DNA of 64,000 bases from Brevibacillus sp. DP1.3A (lineage in GTDB: Bacteria; Bacillota; Bacilli; Brevibacillales; Brevibacillaceae): positions 4,862,001 through 4,926,000 of the forward strand of contig NZ_CP085876.1 of NCBI RefSeq assembly GCF_013284245.2. Reading direction: 5' to 3'. This document shows, in pieces, positions 26,145 to 34,106 of the stretch. The notes below the pieces were generated by a model. The model did no database searches and was not told the origin of the DNA. It saw only the letters and a program-made list of their open reading frames with translations. Position numbers and translations under genes: made by a program. Positions within the stretch are counted from its first letter, which is position 1. Each line of letters begins with the position of its first letter.

Positions 26145-26543
26145 TTGAACAAAAAACTTTTTAAATCTGGAAACTTAGTAGTTGTTCTGCCTCTCTTATT
26201 TGCACTTTTAATTCCTGCAAGTTCCTTACTTGACCCATCACCAGCCCAAAGAAATGAATTTGGATGGAACTTACAAGCCGGTTCTGCCAATGGAATTGTA
26301 GCCAAAACTCCAATTGATGTAGCGAGCAATTTGTTTTACAATGATAGGCCATTACGGAATGCACTTGTAAAAGTGACTTACTTTGACAATAACCAAAATG
26401 TGAGCATTGTAATGCAACCCTATGAGGATGGATATGAAGGGACTGTTTTCTTCCAAGAATCGGGAAAATATACCCTTCAATTTTCTGTAGAGAAAGGAAA
26501 TATTATAGGCTCAGAAGATTGGGAAATTGATGTAAAAGAGTAA
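26145..26543 (+). CDS. Exported Ig-like/YtkA-like protein, unknown
   Basis: A 132-residue protein with an N-terminal hydrophobic export segment (about residues 9-28) and a C-terminal beta-sandwich-like region (ALVKVTYFDNNQNVSIVMQP, YEGTVFFQESGKYTLQFSVE), reminiscent of YtkA/FixH-type domains. Start TTG 26145 has GGAGG 8-9 bases upstream. A clean terminator follows. Function unknown. Confidence 0.6.
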   Translation: MNKKLFKSGNLVVVLPLLFALLIPASSLLDPSPAQRNEFGWNLQAGSANGIVAKTPIDVASNLFYNDRPLRNALVKVTYFDNNQNVSIVMQPYEDGYEGTVFFQESGKYTLQFSVEKGNIIGSEDWEIDVKE

Positions 26544-26561
26544 TAATCAATTTCATTTCTT

Positions 26562-26587
26562 ACACTTCTCATCGAGAAGTGTTTTTT
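26562..26587 (+). terminator. Terminator of the YtkA-like gene
   Basis: 9-bp stem ACACTTCTC/GAGAAGTGT with a 3-base loop and six T. Confidence 0.85.
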
Positions 26588-26620
26588 CACTTTTAATAAT
26601 TACCGATTTGTTAAGTGCAG

Positions 26621-26938
26621 CTACTCTGCCGCCTTCATACCTGCATTGCAGATCGCATCGCATTCTGTTTTACCTTCAACGTCGATTGCGAAGTAACTGT
26701 GTCCGTCATAACCCGCGTGGCACTCCCAGACATCAGCCAAATCGTTGTAGAGGATGCCCGCGTTCTTGTACGATTCTTTTAGCTTTGTGAGGATTTGCCA
26801 CGCATCGGATAAGTTGTGGAGTGGGTCCCAGTCTTTTTCCTTTGTTTTAAGCAAGCCTTACAGCTCTCCTGCATGCCTGCCAAGATCCCATCCCATTACC
26901 TTCATTCCCAGCGTTTCAACGATCTGTTGCTCAGTCAT
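26621..26938 (-). pseudogene. Phage ABA-sandwich protein with nonsense codon
   Basis: One frame of 106 codons starts MTEQQIVETLGMKVMGWDLG, meets TAA at codon 27 (26858-26860) and continues with KDWDPLHNLSDAWQILTKLK to ICNAGMKAAE and a stop. The two parts together make a normal-size phage ABA sandwich domain protein. AAGGAGG precedes the ATG, and the start overlaps the stop of the preceding small gene (ATGA). Confidence 0.7.
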
Positions 26939-27048
26939 GCTGATTCCTCCTTTTTGACCGGAAAGAAACCGCCATTCTCGTTCCTTGCAAAGACAACTCC
27001 TGGTACCACCGCGTCATTACTACAATTCTTGTAGCAGCACTTTCCCAT
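26935..27048 (-). CDS. 37-aa cysteine-containing phage-type protein
   Basis: A 37-residue peptide beginning MGKCCYKNCSND, with three cysteines clustered at positions 4, 5 and 9, and ending PVKKEESA. GGGAGG stands 8 bases before ATG, and its TGA overlaps the ATG of the ABA-sandwich gene, as is usual in phage operons. It may bind a metal; unrecognised. Confidence 0.55.
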   Translation of the reverse strand: MGKCCYKNCSNDAVVPGVVFARNENGGFFPVKKEESA

Positions 27049-27194
27049 CGTTCTTTCCTCCCTAACTAATTAGTAAAGAAACCTCATGTCCACTTACGAA
27101 TCTAGTCAAAATACCAAAAATCAAAAATTGTAGTGATGCCCTTGTCCCCTCCAACACCTCCTGCATATTTTGGTACAAGGAGGTGATATCTCTC

Positions 27195-27579
27195 ATGGCA
27201 ACACAGCCGATTACAATCGGGGCAAATAGCATTTGCACGGATCGGAGACCGATTTTTCCTAATTGTTGAAGTGGAAGCAAAGGCGCCTGGTGTTGAAATT
27301 GACCCCGTTTTTGCGGTTCGTACAACGCCCCAACAGGCGAGGGCACTCATTAATGCAGGTGTAATGCGTACTATTATTCAGAACACACGACCGCGAGCCC
27401 GCCCAGGATTGAGTGTTGAATTTAAAGGTGTACTGTTCGCTAATGGTCGGTTTTTCTCAGTCTTTGACGTTGAAAACTCAACAGATACTTCAGTACTTGT
27501 TAGAATCAGCCGTCAACGAGCGCAAAGGCTTATCCGCAATGGAGCACGGAGAATTAAAGTTATTAGAAGACCTTTCTAA
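27195..27579 (+). pseudogene. Unknown gene with +1 frameshift in a GGGG run
   Basis: AGGAGGTGA precedes ATG 27195; the protein opens MATQPITIG and then, after the run GGGG (27219-27222), runs to an early stop. With one G removed the reading becomes IGQIAFARIGDRFFLIVEVE and continues for about 125 codons through TTPQQARALINAG, LFANGRFFSVFDVENSTDTS and RISRQRAQRLIRNGARR. The second half is well preserved and has a good terminator, so this may be a recent mutation, a sequencing error or frameshifting. Family not recognised; two similar QARALI/AQRLI elements suggest an internal repeat. Confidence 0.6.
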
Positions 27580-27601
27580 CCATTTCACTAAGAGACTGTT
27601 A

Positions 27602-27645
27602 ACCTGCACAAGATTAAACCTATCTTGCTGCAGGTTTTTTTGATG
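27602..27645 (+). terminator. Terminator of the frameshifted gene
   Basis: Long stem AACCTGCA-CAAGAT / ATCTTG-C-TGCAGGTT followed by seven T. Confidence 0.85.
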
Positions 27646-27691
27646 GAGTTGAATGGAATGAAACAATATCGTTTGTTACATTACTCTTGAG

Positions 27692-27871
27692 ATGATTTCG
27701 TTGAGCGAAGCAACACTCTTCCAAACCATTAGTGATTGTCGAGAAAAAGCTCAACAACTTCTAGCTAAAGGTAAACCGAAAAATTGGATTATAGGCGTAC
27801 TTTTCATTCTCATTTGGATTCTCCTTGGATTTTGGATATGTTGGTACCTCTACAAATTGCTAATTTCTTGA
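27692..27871 (+). CDS. 59-aa single-pass membrane protein
   Basis: A 59-residue product with a charged N-terminal half (SDCREKAQQLLAKGKPKN) and one aromatic-rich membrane helix (WIIGVLFILIWILLGFWICW). The ribosome site is weak (only GAG). Its end overlaps by 12 bases the opposite-strand methylase pseudogene. Holin- or immunity-like shape, but no family is recognised. Confidence 0.4.
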   Translation: MISLSEATLFQTISDCREKAQQLLAKGKPKNWIIGVLFILIWILLGFWICWYLYKLLIS

Positions 27872-28394
27872 TTGACGGCTTTCACTTTCCTCCCTGAGCA
27901 TTTTGTAACCATCCGCTATATGCCGGGCAGCGAGAAGATTGTCTGCTGCCCCACTTGACTGGCGTTCCTTCCGTTGCCACTCACTCAGCAAATCCTCATA
28001 TAGCTCATTTGCATATCCGGAGAGCAGCACTGGGCCGGGATGATCATTTAAAGCCTTCAACAAATCAGAATGATCATCATCCGTCATCTCATTCCCATAA
28101 ATCTCTCCGTTCCTTGTACCCAAAATGTAAGGTGGATCAGCATAAATCAGGACATCTTCCGTCGATACCTCCCGATGATCTGGAGTGCTGGCCTATTCTC
28201 AATTTAGATCTCCTTCAGGCGTTCAGCCACTAAACTAATTTTGTTCGGCAATTCATTCCACTGCTTTACTCGATAAGAATCATCTGCAGTACCACGGCAT
28301 TTTCACCCCAGTTATTGATCCCGTCTTTACCCGAATCGCCTGCCTTTACTTCACCTTCTAGGGCGAAATTTCGCCATGTAATTCCCCCAAGAAT
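27860..28394 (-). pseudogene. D12-class DNA N6-adenine methyltransferase, decayed
   Basis: Pieces in several frames reconstruct one gene. The N-terminal piece (28266-28394) reads WRNFALEGEVKAGDSGKDGI-NNWGENAV. A frame change near 28290 leads to SYRVKQWNELPNKISLVAER and KEI, then TAA (28204-28206, CAA in relatives), then IENRPALQIIGRY in the same frame. A further frameshift near 28168 leads to STEDVLIYADPPYILGTRNG with the catalytic DPPY motif, and MTDDDHSDLLKALNDHPGPV. The N-terminal SAM-binding part is absent. Phage-type orphan Dam methylases have this plan. Nonfunctional here. Confidence 0.7.
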
Positions 28395-28448
28395 TTAAAG
28401 TGCCAATTGGATTAAGGAAACTAATTGCAATAGATTAAGAGCAGCTTT

Positions 28449-29471
28449 ATGATGATAAAAAACAGAAGTGTCCATTTCATGTATTTCATACCATTTACTG
28501 ATGAGTTAATCTCAGAGGCTGGGCAACTATTGTCCAAACGTCATAAACTAGATCGTGAAATCCTTTCGGTACTACCAATTGAATGTGAAGATGAAAATTA
28601 TGCAACGACTGCTGTTAAAACGATATGGTCAAAACCAAACAGTAGCGGAGTCGCAGCAATTGAAGATGGTAAATTAATTGGTTACCTAATTGGACAAAAG
28701 ATTGAAAATCCTCTTCGGGATCGACATGTCTGGATCAATTTGGAGGGTCATGCAATTTCTCACAATACCTCCGTTGAATTATATAGAGATCTTTATTCAG
28801 AGGCTTCTCAACGATGGGTAGATGAGGGATATTTCAGTCATTTTGCACTAATTCCAGCCAGTCAACCGGAATTACTTCATTCTTGGTTCCGTTTAGGATT
28901 TGGCTTTGAACAAATACATGCATTACTCTCCTTACATGATCGGGAATCTCCCTTTCCCTTGAGCATTCCAGATGTTGAAATTCGCTTGGCATCCCCAGAA
29001 GATCGTAGTTTGGTAGAGGATATTGCAAATATTATTAGAACTCATCAAAATAAGGCACCCGTTTTTAGTTATTCTTTACGTGATGACCCTCAGGAATTAC
29101 GTAAAGGTTATGCAGGTCTCCTTGATGATCATGATGTCGATTTCTGGATCGCCTTAAAAGATGGAAAAATTGTTTCTTTCCAAGGATATTTCCCCTTAGA
29201 TAAAAGTAATGTAAATTTGAATGTACCGGATCGTTGTGTTGAATTAGGGGTTGCTGGTACTCTAGATCAATATCGCGGGCAAGGTATCAATTATGCACTT
29301 ACACTACATGGACTTGCCCATGTGAAGAAAAAAGGATATGCCTACTGCATGACAGATTGGAGAGAAACGAATTTACAATCTTCACGTTATTGGCCTCGTC
29401 AAGGCTTCCATCCTGTTTCTTACAGAGTTTCTCGCCTTATTGATAGCAGAATAACCTCGGTGAAAGAGTAG
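28449..29471 (+). CDS. GNAT family N-acetyltransferase, two-domain
   Basis: A 340-residue protein with two GNAT-like halves. The C-terminal half has a recognisable acetyl-CoA site: CVELGVAGTLDQYRGQGINY (about residues 266-285), followed by YAYCMTDWRETNLQSSRYW and a typical final beta strand FHPVSYRVSRLI. The N-terminal half (about 1-160) is a degenerate GNAT. Substrate unknown. ATG 28449 is used for the longest form; ATG 28479 is also possible, neither having a strong ribosome site. It is intact, unlike most neighbours. Confidence 0.75.
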   Translation: MMIKNRSVHFMYFIPFTDELISEAGQLLSKRHKLDREILSVLPIECEDENYATTAVKTIWSKPNSSGVAAIEDGKLIGYLIGQKIENPLRDRHVWINLEGHAISHNTSVELYRDLYSEASQRWVDEGYFSHFALIPASQPELLHSWFRLGFGFEQIHALLSLHDRESPFPLSIPDVEIRLASPEDRSLVEDIANIIRTHQNKAPVFSYSLRDDPQELRKGYAGLLDDHDVDFWIALKDGKIVSFQGYFPLDKSNVNLNVPDRCVELGVAGTLDQYRGQGINYALTLHGLAHVKKKGYAYCMTDWRETNLQSSRYWPRQGFHPVSYRVSRLIDSRITSVKE

Positions 29472-29560
29472 TTCCAAATCCCCGTCCTCTCTGATATTTT
29501 GAAATACTGTATTCAAATAATCGTTTCACGAATCCGTCTAATTTTTACAAATTTACTTCT

Positions 29561-29592
29561 AAGCTGATCTACAATAGATCAGCTTGTTTTCA
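29561..29592 (+). terminator. Terminator of the GNAT gene
   Basis: 11-bp perfect stem AAGCTGATCTA/TAGATCAGCTT with a 3-base loop and following GTTTTC. Confidence 0.8.
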
Positions 29593-29723
29593 TTTATGAA
29601 ATGACACTTAATGGTGGGTGTTGGTAACTTTATTACTGTTATGTCAAATTACTTCCAGAATAAATATTCAAATAACGGCATAAATTTGGGAATACCTTAT
29701 AACTTCGTAAGCAGGTGATTATT

Positions 29724-30158
29724 TTGCCAACCCTTTTATTTGCACAGAATGATAATATTCCAGTGCCCATTGCGACTGAAACGACACTTGTTTCTCTATC
29801 ACCGATAACAACACGTGTTGGTCAGCAAATTAAATTTGATTCTATGGCTCATCTAGTCGTTAATGTGGACGTACAACCTGATTACCTTATTCGTATATTC
29901 TTTGGTTTAAAAAGAGTAACTGGTACAACATCCACTGTAATTGCGAGTTACTCAAATTGGCACAGTCAAACTAACTCCCCTGAATCCCCTTCCGAAATTG
30001 GAACGAAATATGAAATGCTTCCTCTTACTATTACTTGGGTTGATACTCCTTCTCCAGGCACTCATATTTACAGCATTTTTCTTCATATTGGAGTGGTTAA
30101 TAATGTGTACGAAATGTTCGTTCCTATTACTTCGTTAAATGCTATTACCTTCCCATGA
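29724..30158 (+). CDS. Hypothetical 144-aa beta-rich protein
   Basis: A 144-residue protein without signal peptide or membrane helix, beta-rich, with TTRVGQQIKFDSMAHLVVNV near the N-terminus and WVDTPSPGTHIYSIFLHIGV near the end. The start is probably TTG 29724, 5 bases after AGGTGA. The composition resembles spore-surface or phage-tail-like structural proteins of Bacillales, but I do not recognise the family. Confidence 0.5.
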   Translation: MPTLLFAQNDNIPVPIATETTLVSLSPITTRVGQQIKFDSMAHLVVNVDVQPDYLIRIFFGLKRVTGTTSTVIASYSNWHSQTNSPESPSEIGTKYEMLPLTITWVDTPSPGTHIYSIFLHIGVVNNVYEMFVPITSLNAITFP

Positions 30159-30356
30159 AACTTACTAATTACACAATTTGTTAAACTACTGACTTTTCAA
30201 GAGCTTATAAACTATTACCAATACATCACGACTCACGACTGGTGTCCTTCTATACCTGTTTTTCACGCTATTTTCGATTCGGCAGAACACTCGTCCAGTC
30301 AAAAGGTAAAATTTGTTAATATGTTATCTTAGAACGTTATCAGGAGGTGATATCTC

Positions 30357-30512
30357 TTGAGCAAGAAAAATTCTAACTCTAAGGGATTCAAGAAAGTAAA
30401 TGGTCGATTAGTTCAATTTCCAGATCAATATCCGCGTTGTTTCCCTTTTTGCATACCTGAAGGGTGCTATTGGATTTGCTCATATCACACAATGGGACCA
30501 TACAGACGATGA
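30357..30512 (+). CDS. 51-aa cysteine/aromatic-rich protein
   Basis: A TTG-initiated gene, with AGGAGGTGA 6 bases upstream, coding for 51 residues: a basic N-terminal part (SKKNSNSKGFKKVNGR) and a Cys/Tyr/Pro-rich C-terminal part with four Cys (RCFPFCIPEGCYWICSYH). The leader AGGAGGTGATATCTCT is identical to that of the gene at 27195. A spore coat or exosporium component is one possibility. Terminator at 30623-30650. Confidence 0.5.
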   Translation: MSKKNSNSKGFKKVNGRLVQFPDQYPRCFPFCIPEGCYWICSYHTMGPYRR

Positions 30513-30622
30513 GAGAAGGACTAAGTAAGCTAATTCCCTCTGTTGATGAATGGACTTAGCAGAAGCCATTGTTAATCGAATAGTGCAGCTGGACCATAAA
30601 TAAAAACCTATCGCCCACCTCC

Positions 30623-30655
30623 GCCCCTTACCAATAATGGAAGGGGTATTTCTTT
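30623..30655 (+). terminator. Terminator after the 51-aa gene
   Basis: Stem CCCCTT-CC/GG-AAGGGG with T-rich tail (TATTTCTTTATT). Confidence 0.65.
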
Positions 30656-30769
30656 ATTACAATGAGCATTACTGTAGTGCTTAGTTATATATGAGTTCGA
30701 AAATAAAGAACTACATGCTATACGCGAAAGTTCTTTCTTATATATATTTTTACATACTTGTGTGAGAAT

Positions 30770-30807
30770 GGGGTCACCTCACGAAACGGAAATTATCGTA
30801 CGCTACG
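30770..30807 (+). repeat. Left terminal inverted repeat of the Tn3-family element
   Basis: Begins GGGGTCACCTCACG and ends ATCGTACGCTACG. It overlaps the stop codon of the transposase remnant, as in other Tn3 elements. Confidence 0.85.
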
Positions 30808-31676
30808 AGTCACTGACTGGGCGTAACGGCCTGAACTTGCCTGGTGCCACCTGGTTGCTCTGGTGCCATGTGTAGTCGCCAGTCAGGTTGATGTGTTCCC
30901 ATCCGAGTGTTGATAGGTGTTCTAATAGGTTGTCATCAATCGACCGACCGCGCGGGCTAGTGCATTCTTGGCTTCACCTTTGTTCAAGCCAACCTGTACC
31001 CGACGGCGTAACTCAACGTTTTGCAGCCAGTCCAGTGTGAAAAGCGTACGCTCGATACGTCCTAATTCCCGCAGCGTCATAGCTAGCTCGTTCTGACGTG
31101 GATAACTGCCCAACTTTCTAAGCATCAGAGAAGCGGTGACGGTACCCTGTTTAATCGACGCTGCTAGGCGAAGAATATCGTCCCATTGTGTACGAATGTG
31201 TTTTACGTTGATGCCGCCACCGATCAGGCTTGCCAGCGTTGGGAATGCTTTTATGTCGCCGACCACATATAGATTTTTGTCTTTGAGGTCGCGGATGCCT
31301 GGAGCAAAACGGAAGCCCAATAGTTGCATCAGGCCAAAAACATGATCAGTAAAGCCTGCTGTGTCGGTGTAGTGCTCTTCAATGTGCAAATCCGACTCGT
31401 GATACAACAGACCGTCCAGTACATGGGTCGCATCGCGTTCAGCGGCGTTGATGACTTTGGTGTGAAATGGCGAATACTGATCCTGATATATGTGTGTAAA
31501 ATGTGACACCGGGCTCCTTGCCATATTTCGCGTTGAAGTGACCGACGGCTTGGCCTATGCCACCAGCCCGGAACCACTGACCGTCTGATGATGAAGTCGT
31601 ACCGTCTCCCCACCAAGTGCTAAAGGTCTGTTGGGACTGCGCATTGACCACTTCGGCCAGTTTTCTTAATTCTCAA
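30803..31676 (-). pseudogene. Tn3 family transposase, C-terminal part, decayed
   Basis: The minus strand holds the C-terminal third of a Tn3-type DDE transposase in three frames. Part 1 (31676 to about 31492) reads [20 protein letters not shown] and [12 protein letters not shown]. One extra G shifts the frame to [20 protein letters not shown] and [20 protein letters not shown] with the catalytic acidic residues. After NALARAV a deletion removes the conserved FFNRLGEIRDR-type block, and the last part reads [20 protein letters not shown] to the stop in the inverted repeat. The N-terminal two thirds are missing. Confidence 0.85.
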
Positions 31677-31723
31677 GAATGCTTGCCAACCGTGGATTTG
31701 TATGCAACGAAAGGAACAAGATA

Positions 31724-31752
31724 TTGATCTTATATTACACTACTGTTATATT
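31724..31752 (+). promoter_or_regulatory. SigA promoter of the padR-like gene
   Basis: TTGATC (31724-31729), 17-base spacer, TATATT (31747-31752). Confidence 0.7.
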
Positions 31753-31767
31753 ACATATATGAAATAT
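31748..31767. promoter_or_regulatory. Candidate PadR operator
   Basis: 20-bp near-perfect palindrome ATATT-A-CATATATG-A-AATAT overlapping the -10 box. PadR regulators bind such AT-rich palindromes with an ATGT/ACAT core and repress their own operons. Confidence 0.6.
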
Positions 31768-31787
31768 AAATCATGAGGAGTCTCTCC

Positions 31788-32342
31788 ATGAATCAACTTT
31801 CGAATGTAGAATTTATGCTGTTGCAAATTATCGCGGAATGTAATCAAGTGTCGGGTTACGACATCAATAAGTTAATCGATCAGCGCGGCTACCGGGAATG
31901 GGCGAATATCGGCACGACTTCGATATATACAGGACTGAAGAAATTGAACGATAAAGGATTGATCGAGTCAGAGGGTTCCAGTGAGAAATCCGGTAAGGGA
32001 CCTATGCCGATACGATTTATCATGATGGAAGCCGGTATGGACTTGCTAAGAAATGAAATCATTGTCAGCCTGTCTTCTTCGCGAGAACGCGACCCCCGGT
32101 TCGACCTTGGGTTGGCTGCTTTGCCTTTTGTCAAGAAGGGTGAAGCCATTGAAGCATTGCGGCAACGGCTGGATTTTCTTAAGGAGACTTCGAAACAGAT
32201 CGGGCGAAAGTCCGAATCGCAAGGAGGCGTTCAATTGCCGTTGCATGTAAGAGCGCTTTTCCTTCATGCTATGAGCCTTATTGAGTGCGAACGGTCATTC
32301 GTCGTTCATCTAATCAACGAATTATTGGAGGAGATGAAATAA
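31788..32342 (+). CDS. PadR family transcriptional regulator
   Basis: A 184-residue regulator. Residues 1-85 are a PadR winged helix (NVEFMLLQIIAECNQVSGYD, TSIYTGLKKLNDKGLIESEG) and residues 100-184 a helical Vir_act_alpha_C-type dimerisation/ligand domain. Start ATG 31788 follows GAGGAG at 7 bases. It is separated by one base from the downstream BtrH-like gene (TAACATG), so both are cotranscribed. The palindrome over its -10 box suggests autoregulation. It is transposon cargo. Confidence 0.85.
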   Translation: MNQLSNVEFMLLQIIAECNQVSGYDINKLIDQRGYREWANIGTTSIYTGLKKLNDKGLIESEGSSEKSGKGPMPIRFIMMEAGMDLLRNEIIVSLSSSRERDPRFDLGLAALPFVKKGEAIEALRQRLDFLKETSKQIGRKSESQGGVQLPLHVRALFLHAMSLIECERSFVVHLINELLEEMK

Positions 32343-32343
32343 C

Positions 32344-33324
32344 ATGGCTACAATCATTGAAGGTTTCGTTCCTTATCAGGGCGAACATTGCGAGACGACG
32401 ACGATGGGGAATTTGCTTCAATTTGCGGGTGTCCAGCTTTCAGAACCCATGTTATTCGGACTCGGACAAGGATTGGGATTCATTTATTGGGATTCGAAGG
32501 GGCTGGACTTTCCTTTTATCGGAGGAAGAGTGAAGCCGGATGAATTGTCTGCTTGCTTAGCCACGCGACTCAACTTGACCGTCAGGATACAAGAAACTTC
32601 GTCCGTTGACAAAGCTTGGCAGAACGTACAGAGCTTCATCGAACACGGCAGTCCGGTTGGACTTAAACTGGACTCTTATTATTTGGATTATTTCACAAAC
32701 AAAGTGCACTTTGCCGCCCACTATGCGGTGATCTATGGGATGGATGACGAATACGCCTACATGGCGGATACGAAACAGCAGGGCGGACTGGTTAAGACGC
32801 GTTTGGATCATTTGGCCATGGCCCGCAATGCCAAGGGGTCGATGAGCTCCCGAAATCGTTCCTTCACGATTGAGTCGGTTGTTGCCCTTCCGCCGCTTGT
32901 ACCTGCTATTCGTGCGTCCTTAACCCAGAATGCGAATGACTATTTGAATCCACCCATTCGAAATATCGGGAATAAAGGCATTATGAAAATGAGCAGCGAA
33001 ATTTTGAAGTGGCCTGAGCGCAGCAAAAATTTTGAGCATGATCTATGTTTAACTGCGTTGCTAATGGAAAGAGCGGGAACCGGCGGTGCATTGTTTCGCA
33101 ACCTGTATCGCGATTTTCTCAAAGAATGCACAGAACTGCTTGGAGACCCAAAATTAGAGCAGGCATCATTGATGTTCGCGGAAATCGCTCCAATGTGGGC
33201 CAGCGTTTCTTCTTTGATCAACCATGCAGGAAGAACGGGAAGCTACCAGGAGCTAAACCAGGTTTCTAAGCTTTTGCTCGAGATTGCGGATAAAGAACGA
33301 GCAGCTATGGAATTATTGGTGTAA
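32344..33324 (+). CDS. BtrH N-terminal / DUF4872 domain protein
   Basis: A 326-residue protein. The first half resembles the BtrH N-terminal domain, a papain/C39-like fold used for acyl transfer in butirosin biosynthesis: the catalytic Cys is probably C16 in GEHCETTTMGNLLQ, the His is in VHFAAHYAVIYG (about residue 122) and an Asp in YMADTKQ. The second half is DUF4872-like and helical (KNFEHDLCLTALLMERAG). Function of most relatives is unknown; an amide-forming or amide-cleaving acyl transfer is an inference. It is coupled to the padR gene and carried by the Tn3 element. A terminator follows. Confidence 0.75.
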   Translation: MATIIEGFVPYQGEHCETTTMGNLLQFAGVQLSEPMLFGLGQGLGFIYWDSKGLDFPFIGGRVKPDELSACLATRLNLTVRIQETSSVDKAWQNVQSFIEHGSPVGLKLDSYYLDYFTNKVHFAAHYAVIYGMDDEYAYMADTKQQGGLVKTRLDHLAMARNAKGSMSSRNRSFTIESVVALPPLVPAIRASLTQNANDYLNPPIRNIGNKGIMKMSSEILKWPERSKNFEHDLCLTALLMERAGTGGALFRNLYRDFLKECTELLGDPKLEQASLMFAEIAPMWASVSSLINHAGRTGSYQELNQVSKLLLEIADKERAAMELLV

Positions 33325-33415
33325 TTCCTAAGCTAGCATAAGGTCGGCTTATTTGAATTAAGCTTAACGTACGTTTTACGCGATTTGTTGTTGATACTCC
33401 TTATAGCAATTTCGA

Positions 33416-33450
33416 GAACCGGGTTACCTTGTGAGGTCCGGTTTTTTTTC
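33416..33450 (+). terminator. Terminator of the padR-btrH-like operon
   Basis: Stem AACCGG-ACCT/AGGT-CCGGTT with a run of eight T. Confidence 0.85.
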
Positions 33451-33463
33451 ATGCAAAGCATTA

Positions 33464-33501
33464 CTTAGCGTACGATTTTTTCCGTTTCGTGAGCAGGCCC
33501 G
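33464..33501 (-). repeat. Right terminal inverted repeat of the Tn3-family element
   Basis: On the minus strand it reads CTCACGAAACGGAAA then ATCGTACGCTAAG. Flanked on the outside by AGAAT, the target duplication. Confidence 0.85.
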
Positions 33502-33506
33502 AGAAT

Positions 33507-33746
33507 TTCTATTTTGATATATTGCTATAATTACCACGCGGGATGTGTCGCAGCAATTTCTCACGAAATGGCTAATTGAGAGAGGTATTTCAAGCCCGTC
33601 CACCCCTCCGTCAAGGTCATTGATCGTTTCAAGTGCGGATGATACCCGCTCTCTCCCCTCATTTATCAAACGTGTGCTGTGTTAAAACGACCAGGTAACC
33701 AATATTCCCCAATTGCGTATTTAAACGTGAAAGGAGTGAATTTTGC
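33507..33746. other. Intergenic stretch right of the transposon
   Basis: Open frames exist on both strands (for example around 33525-33680) but none has a start with ribosome site or a recognisable domain. Probably debris. Confidence 0.4.
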
Positions 33747-33923
33747 ATGATCGAATTTACATCAATTATTTTGATAACATTGCCCTTCCTTGGATGGTGT
33801 TTAATCGTACGTTCAAAGTCCCTGCGTAAAAGATGGATATATGTGCTGATCACTTCTATTATTTATTGGGGGGTTGTCGCATTAATTAACTATCTTGACC
33901 CTACGCCCCCTCACTATGAGTAA
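33747..33923 (+). CDS. 58-aa two-helix membrane protein
   Basis: AAAGGAG about 10 bases before ATG 33747. The 58-residue product has two hydrophobic helices (about 5-19 and 32-50) separated by a basic turn (RSKSLRKRW) and a Pro-rich end (DPTPPHYE). Unrecognised small membrane protein. Confidence 0.5.
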   Translation: MIEFTSIILITLPFLGWCLIVRSKSLRKRWIYVLITSIIYWGVVALINYLDPTPPHYE

Positions 33924-34106
33924 CAACTAACTACGACATTAAAATTCCCACAATTACCGATTTGTTAAGCACCAACCTCCAGCCTCCCATTGCCTTCTCT
34001 GCTTCTTTCTTTGTCCGCCCCCTCATGTTCGCCATTTACGCAAATGAACATAAAAAAACCCTCCCTTCCGACCAAGGGAAGAAAAGGGAGGCTGGGTGGA
34101 CTGGGT

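Larger units (their letters stand above)
30770..33501. mobile_element. Tn3-family transposon with PadR/BtrH-like cargo
   Basis: A 2732-bp element. Its ends are inverted repeats of about 36-38 bp sharing CTCACGAAACGGAAA-nn-ATCGTACGCTA (30778-30805, and inverted at 33466-33493). The right one ends with the TACGCTAAG typical of Tn3 elements, and the left one starts GGGGTC. The element is flanked by a perfect 5-bp target duplication AGAAT (30765-30769 and 33502-33506), as Tn3 transposition produces. Inside are a decayed transposase gene and two intact-looking passenger genes. No resolvase or res site was recognised, so it needs a transposase in trans. Confidence 0.85.

Noticed and set aside
33424..33669. 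81-codon minus-strand frame over the right end of the transposon
   Set aside because: It crosses the inverted repeat and the target duplication, has no ribosome site and no recognised motif.
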